In this document: positions 5,983 through 11,367 of the stretch, in pieces
How the letters are laid out: each line of letters opens with the position of its first letter
Numbering within the stretch: the first letter of the stretch is position 1
Assembly: GCA_903929895.1 (NCBI GenBank)
Contig: CAIYWM010000356.1
Span: 1 to 11,367 of the forward strand
From: an uncultured Alphaproteobacteria bacterium
GTDB taxonomy: Bacteria > Pseudomonadota > Alphaproteobacteria > Reyranellales > Reyranellaceae
DNA length: 11,367 bases
Reading direction: 5' to 3'
Notes under the pieces: generated by a model
Told to the model about the DNA's origin: nothing
Seen by the model: only the letters and a program-made list of their open reading frames with translations
Database searches by the model: none
Position numbers and translations under genes: made by a program

Positions 5983-6969
5983 CTATTGAGGCTCGATCCC
6001 CAGGCTCTTGATGACCTCGAGCGAGACCGGCCCCTCCTCGTCGAGGACCCGGCGAAAGTACGCGGCGTCGCGAGCGCCCTCGTCGATGGCAAAGGTGTCG
6101 TTGATCTTCCGGATCCGCTCGGTCGTGCCGGCCTCGACCATCAGCGCCGAAAGTTTCTGGACGATCTCGGGCGGCGTGCCGGCTGGCGCCGCGCAACCGA
6201 CCCAGCCGCGGATCTGGAACGCCTTCTCGGGCAGCCCCTGCTCGTAGAAAGTCGCGACATCGGGCAGCTTCTTCATACGCACCATGGTCGGCACCGCGAT
6301 CGGCTTCACGCTGCCCGCCTGCAGCACGGCCGAGCCCGAGGCGTAGCTGCCCGTGGCGCCCTGCACGGCGCCGGAGGCCACGTCCTGCCACATCGCCGAC
6401 TCGCCGCGGTAATGCACCGCCTCCATCTCGAGCCCGTAATGGCGGTTCAGCGTCTCGGTGACGATATGGGCGAAGGAGCCGATGCCGTAAGTCGCGAGCG
6501 AGACCTTCCTGCCCTTCGCCCAGGCCGCGAACTCGGCCACGTTCCTCACCGGAATATCCTTGTTCACCATGGTCGGCAGATGGCCGGTGTTGAACCAGGC
6601 CACCAGGGCGAAGTCCCTGTCGGGATCGTAGGGCAGCTTCTTGAACAGCGCCTTGTTCTGCACCATCGTCGTGGAGTTGGTGAACATCAGCGTGTAGCCG
6701 TCGGGCGGCGCCTGCTTGACGATCTCCGCGCCGATCGCGCCGGCGGCGCCGGCCTTGTTCTCGACGATCACCGTCTGGCCTGTCTTCTCGGCCACGTACT
6801 CACCGTAAGCGCGGGCGAAAATGTCGGTCAGTCCGCCGGCCGGATAGGTGCAGACGATCTTGATGGGTCTTGTCGGCCATCCTTGCGCGATGGCCGGCGC
6901 CGGCAAGGTCGCCAGCGCCGTCAGAGACCCGTAGCGTAGCAGGTCACGCCGTGTTGCCCGCAAAATCAT
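5983..6969 (-). CDS. Bug-family (TctC-like) periplasmic solute-binding protein 2
   Basis: A 328-residue paralogue of the gene that follows it. The two align end to end, and more than half of the residues match by eye. The Tat motif TRRDLLR is at 6-12, with a likely cleavage after PAPAIA at 28. YPAGGLTDIFAR, VENKAGAAGAIGAE, PDGYTLM, KKLPYDPDRDF, MEAVHYRGES and PPEIVQKLSALM match the family. The start at 6969 has GGGAGG five bases upstream. It begins 49 bases after the CoA-transferase stop, so they probably share an mRNA. The tandem arrangement suggests local duplication followed by divergence, perhaps towards two related ligands. A link to the acid that the CoA-transferase activates is inferred from position only. 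Confidence 0.93.
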   Translation of the reverse strand: MILRATRRDLLRYGSLTALATLPAPAIAQGWPTRPIKIVCTYPAGGLTDIFARAYGEYVAEKTGQTVIVENKAGAAGAIGAEIVKQAPPDGYTLMFTNSTTMVQNKALFKKLPYDPDRDFALVAWFNTGHLPTMVNKDIPVRNVAEFAAWAKGRKVSLATYGIGSFAHIVTETLNRHYGLEMEAVHYRGESAMWQDVASGAVQGATGSYASGSAVLQAGSVKPIAVPTMVRMKKLPDVATFYEQGLPEKAFQIRGWVGCAAPAGTPPEIVQKLSALMVEAGTTERIRKINDTFAIDEGARDAAYFRRVLDEEGPVSLEVIKSLGIEPQ

Positions 6970-7002
6970 GGTCGCCTCCCGTTCGGCGGCGACTCGTTGG
7001 CG

Positions 7003-7032
7003 GGACGGCCCCTCCTGTCTAGGGGGCCGTCC
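7003..7032 (-). other. 10-bp hairpin spanning the CoA-transferase stop codon
   Basis: GGACGGCCCC (7003-7012) and GGGGCCGTCC (7023-7032) form a perfect stem with a 10-base loop. The TAG stop of the CoA-transferase (7021-7019) lies in the loop. No T-run follows before the next start at 6969. It may tune coupling or set an mRNA processing boundary between the genes. Confidence 0.5.
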
Positions 7033-8215
7033 TGGTCGCGCCCGACTTGAGCATGGAGTCGATCTCGCCCTGCGTAAAGCCGGCCTCCTGCAGGACCTCG
7101 ACACTGTGCTCGCCCAGCCGCGGTTGCAGGCGGGTGATCTCGGGCTTGGTCTTGCTGAAGCGGGGCGGAATGTCGGTCATGCGCAGCCGGCCCTCGGTCG
7201 GGTGGTCGACTTCCTTCCAGAAGCCGGTCGCCTCGAGCTGCGGGTCGATGAACAGGTCGTCGAGCGTGTTCACCGGCCCGTGCGGCACGTTGGAGTTCTT
7301 GAGCAACGCCACCCATTCGGCATTGGTGCGCTCGGCGCAAAGGCCTGCGAGCGTCGCGTAATACTGCTCGACGTTCTTCAGGCGGTTGGCCAGGCCCTGG
7401 AAGCGCTCGTCCGCGGCGAGGTCCTCGCGGCCGACCAGGGTGCAGAACTCGCGCCAGTGGCTGTCGGTGTAGGGCAGCAGCGCGAAGTAGCCGTCCTTCG
7501 ACGGATAGGGCCGGCGCTCCTTGTTGAGCACACGCTTGTAGCCGGCCGTATCGAGCGCCGGCTTGAAGGTCTCGCCGTAGAGATGCTCGACCATCACGAA
7601 CGAGACCAGCGTCTCGTACATCGGTACCTCGACCGACTGGCCCTTGCCGGTACGCTCGCGCGCGAACAGGGCGGCCAGCAGGGCGGAGACCACGCCGTTG
7701 GAGCTCGTCTTGTCGGCCACGATCGTCGGCAGGAAGCGCGGCTGGCCGGCCACGACGGTCTGGAGCGCGGCGAGGCCGGAGCCGGCCTGGATGATGTCGT
7801 CATACGCCGCCTTGGCGCCCATCGGACCGGCAGCGCGGTAGCCATAGGTGGCGAGATAGACGATGCGCGGATTGACCTTCTCGAACTTCTCGTACTCGAC
7901 GCCGAGGCGCTTGGCCGGCTCGGGCCGGTAGTTGTGCATGATGACGTCGGCCGTCTCGGCCAGCTTGAACAGGGCGGCGCGGCCGGCCTCCTGCTTGAGG
8001 TCGAGCACGATGGAGCGCTTGGAGCGATTGCAGCCGAGATAGAAGGCCGACATGCCGGGATTGCGGGCGGGCCCGAGCTGGCGCGTCGTGTCGCCTTCCG
8101 GCGGCTCGATCTTTATGACGTCCGCCCCGAGATCGCCCAATTGCTGCGCCGCCCACGGGCCCAGCACCACGGTCGTGCAGTCGAGAATGCGAACGCCGTC
8201 CAGCGGACCTGCCAT
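7019..8215 (-). CDS. CaiB/BaiF family class III CoA-transferase
   Basis: A 398-residue cytoplasmic enzyme, full length for family III (formyl-CoA transferase/CaiB type). It moves CoA from a donor thioester to a carboxylic acid through an aspartyl intermediate. The N-terminus has LDGVRILDCTTVVLGPWAAQQLGDLGADVIKIE, followed by NRSKRSIVLDLK near 63-74. Asp168 in TIVADKTSS is at the position of the catalytic Asp of formyl-CoA transferase (169). GKGQSVEVPMYET near 190-202 and NVPHGPVNTLDDLF further on are also characteristic. The substrate cannot be predicted. The ATG at 8215 has GGAGGA eight bases upstream. It leads a minus-strand unit with two Bug binding proteins, which suggests uptake and CoA activation of an organic acid. 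Confidence 0.92.
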   Translation of the reverse strand: MAGPLDGVRILDCTTVVLGPWAAQQLGDLGADVIKIEPPEGDTTRQLGPARNPGMSAFYLGCNRSKRSIVLDLKQEAGRAALFKLAETADVIMHNYRPEPAKRLGVEYEKFEKVNPRIVYLATYGYRAAGPMGAKAAYDDIIQAGSGLAALQTVVAGQPRFLPTIVADKTSSNGVVSALLAALFARERTGKGQSVEVPMYETLVSFVMVEHLYGETFKPALDTAGYKRVLNKERRPYPSKDGYFALLPYTDSHWREFCTLVGREDLAADERFQGLANRLKNVEQYYATLAGLCAERTNAEWVALLKNSNVPHGPVNTLDDLFIDPQLEATGFWKEVDHPTEGRLRMTDIPPRFSKTKPEITRLQPRLGEHSVEVLQEAGFTQGEIDSMLKSGATRTAP

Positions 8216-8339
8216 CTGATGATTCCTCCGATTCTTGCCTTCCCGCTTACCACAAGTTGGTCACCATCCCAGGGCGAATTCACAGGCAACATTCTCCTCG
8301 CGCAGGGCGTTTCATCCTGCAGCAAAGGAGACCGGAAAA

Positions 8340-10653
<2,314 letters not shown>

Positions 10654-10686
10654 GGCTGCGCGACGGCGCTGCGAACGATTAGCATC

Positions 10687-10718
10687 ACGGGCGGGGATTG
10701 CCCCGCCCGTTTCCGTTT
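10687..10718 (+). terminator. Rho-independent terminator after leuA
   Basis: ACGGGCGGGG (10687-10696) and CCCCGCCCGT (10701-10710) form a perfect 10-bp stem with an ATTG loop, followed by TTCCGTTT. It separates leuA from the small gene that begins at 10729. Since it lies only ten bases before that start, read-through could be the source of that gene's transcript unless a promoter lies within it. Confidence 0.82.
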
Positions 10719-10728
10719 GGAGTGAGAG

Positions 10729-10971
10729 ATGAAGATCAGTTCGTCCGTGAAGATTTCCGCGGTCAGCCTCGTGATCGGCGCCGCCATCGGCGCCTGCGCC
10801 GCCGGCGCCAACCAGCCCAACATGCAGGCTGCCCTCAGCTCCCTGCAGGCAGCCCGCGCCGAACTCATCCAGGCCCGTCCCAACAAGGGCGGCCATCGCG
10901 ATCGCGCCATCAGCCTGGTCAATGCGGCGATCAACGAGACCGAGGCCGGCATCGCTTACGCGGGCGACTAG
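10729..10971 (+). CDS. Small putative lipoprotein, unknown function
   Basis: An 80-residue protein with a signal-like N-terminus (MKISSSVKISAVSLVIGAA) and a possible lipobox, I20-G-A-C23, which would give a lipidated mature part of 58 residues. The mature part is helical, with MQAALSSLQAARAELIQA followed by KGGHRDRAISLVNAAINE and AGIAY. I recall this KGGHR-type arrangement from short exported hypothetical proteins of proteobacteria, without a known role. ATG 10729 has GGAG six bases upstream. It sits directly behind the leuA terminator, and the following membrane-protein gene starts four bases after its stop, so these two are likely cotranslated and may act together in the envelope. Confidence 0.8.
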   Translation: MKISSSVKISAVSLVIGAAIGACAAGANQPNMQAALSSLQAARAELIQARPNKGGHRDRAISLVNAAINETEAGIAYAGD

Positions 10972-10975
10972 GCCC

Positions 10976-11245
10976 GTGCTGCCTCCCGAGCCCACAGCCG
11001 CCCTGCGGCGACAGGAAGGGCCGGTCCGGCGCGGCGTTCGTCATCTATGGAACGCCGCGATCTCGCTCGTGCTGGGCACAATGATCGGCCTGCTCGGCTA
11101 CCAGTTCGGTGCCGAGGCGGTGGCCCGTCTGTGGCCCGACCAGACGATGGTCGCGGGTGTCGTGCGCGCCTTGTTCTGGATACTCGGAATCGCGGCATCG
11201 GCCGTGTTGTTCTTTTCCTACTATCTCGACGACACGGGCCGATAG
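10976..11245 (+). CDS. Small two-helix membrane protein, unknown function
   Basis: Read from the GTG at 10976 this is an 89-residue protein. A basic, Pro-rich N-terminus of about 25 residues is followed by two hydrophobic segments, about 27-45 (AAISLVLGTMIGLLGYQFG) and 59-81 (VAGVVRALFWILGIAASAVLFFS), joined by a short loop. It ends YYLDDTGR. I recognise no family. The GTG lies four bases after the stop of the preceding lipoprotein gene, which points to translational coupling; no independent Shine-Dalgarno is clear. The open frame extends upstream, but only into the previous gene. Start choice is moderately sure, the membrane character is sure. Confidence 0.65.
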   Translation: MLPPEPTAALRRQEGPVRRGVRHLWNAAISLVLGTMIGLLGYQFGAEAVARLWPDQTMVAGVVRALFWILGIAASAVLFFSYYLDDTGR

Positions 11246-11261
11246 CGCGTAGAACGGCCTC

Positions 11262-11367
11262 ATGGCCAAAGCGAAAAAGACCGCCCCCAAATCCTCCCCG
11301 AAGAAGCCGGCACGCAAATCGGCAAAGCCTGCCACCCGGAAGGTGGTGAAGAAGGCCGCGCCGAAGA
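11262..11367 (+). CDS. Lys/Ala/Pro-rich protein, N-terminal part (cut by window edge)
   Basis: An ATG at 11262 opens a frame that runs off the end after 35 codons. The visible part begins MAKAKKTAPKSSPKKPARKS and contains 12 Lys and 2 Arg in 35 residues, with Ala and Pro, like the tails of histone H1-like or other nucleic-acid-associated proteins. Such tails also occur as N-terminal extensions of unrelated enzymes, so the function is open. The ribosome site is weak (GAACGG). It starts 16 bases after the membrane-protein gene on the same strand. Confidence 0.65.
   Translation, partial: MAKAKKTAPKSSPKKPARKSAKPATRKVVKKAAPK

Overview
The window looks like a chromosomal segment of a GC-rich alphaproteobacterium. 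The main clues are a long-type LeuA, a DUF2852 gene, and Tat-exported Bug-type binding proteins next to a class III CoA-transferase. Strong G/C preference at third codon positions and frequent GTG starts fit this. A Reyranella-like member of the Rhodospirillales/Hyphomicrobiales is my best guess from gene content, but it is only a guess. I see no rRNA, tRNA, CRISPR array or transposase.

Left end (1-1780): two MATE-family exporter genes stand back to back. Only the first 39 codons of the left copy are inside the window. The 5' ends are near-identical inverted copies, and the copied part includes a 35-nt leader. A palindromic intergenic repeat of the type that yields the spurious peptide 'HPERSEGS' lies between them.

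Positions 1781-3982: a peptidoglycan-binding plus GH19/lysozyme-like gene whose Shine-Dalgarno is half of a perfect 9-bp stem. It is followed by a TetR-family regulator and a DUF2852 membrane protein. The last two share a nearly identical 19-bp palindromic site at their starts, so an autoregulated TetR-DUF2852 module is likely, closed by a terminator.

Positions 3986-8215, minus strand: a conserved protein of unknown function (convergent to DUF2852), then a likely three-gene unit transcribed leftward: CoA-transferase, Bug protein, Bug protein. The Bug proteins are tandem paralogues with Tat signals. No TctA/TctB membrane genes accompany them.

Positions 8340-11367, plus strand: a small exported His- and Tyr/Pro-rich protein; leuA preceded by a putative leucine attenuator (an 11-residue leader peptide with four Leu, apparently near-leaderless, then a compound hairpin); a strong terminator; a small putative lipoprotein; a small two-helix membrane protein; and the start of a Lys/Ala-rich gene that runs off the window.

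The most noteworthy signals are regulatory: the leucine leader upstream of leuA, the duplicated TetR operator that reaches the start codon of its own gene, the SD-masking hairpin before the lysin-like gene, and the inverted MATE duplication around a palindromic repeat. I found no convincing new multi-gene defence or mobile system.
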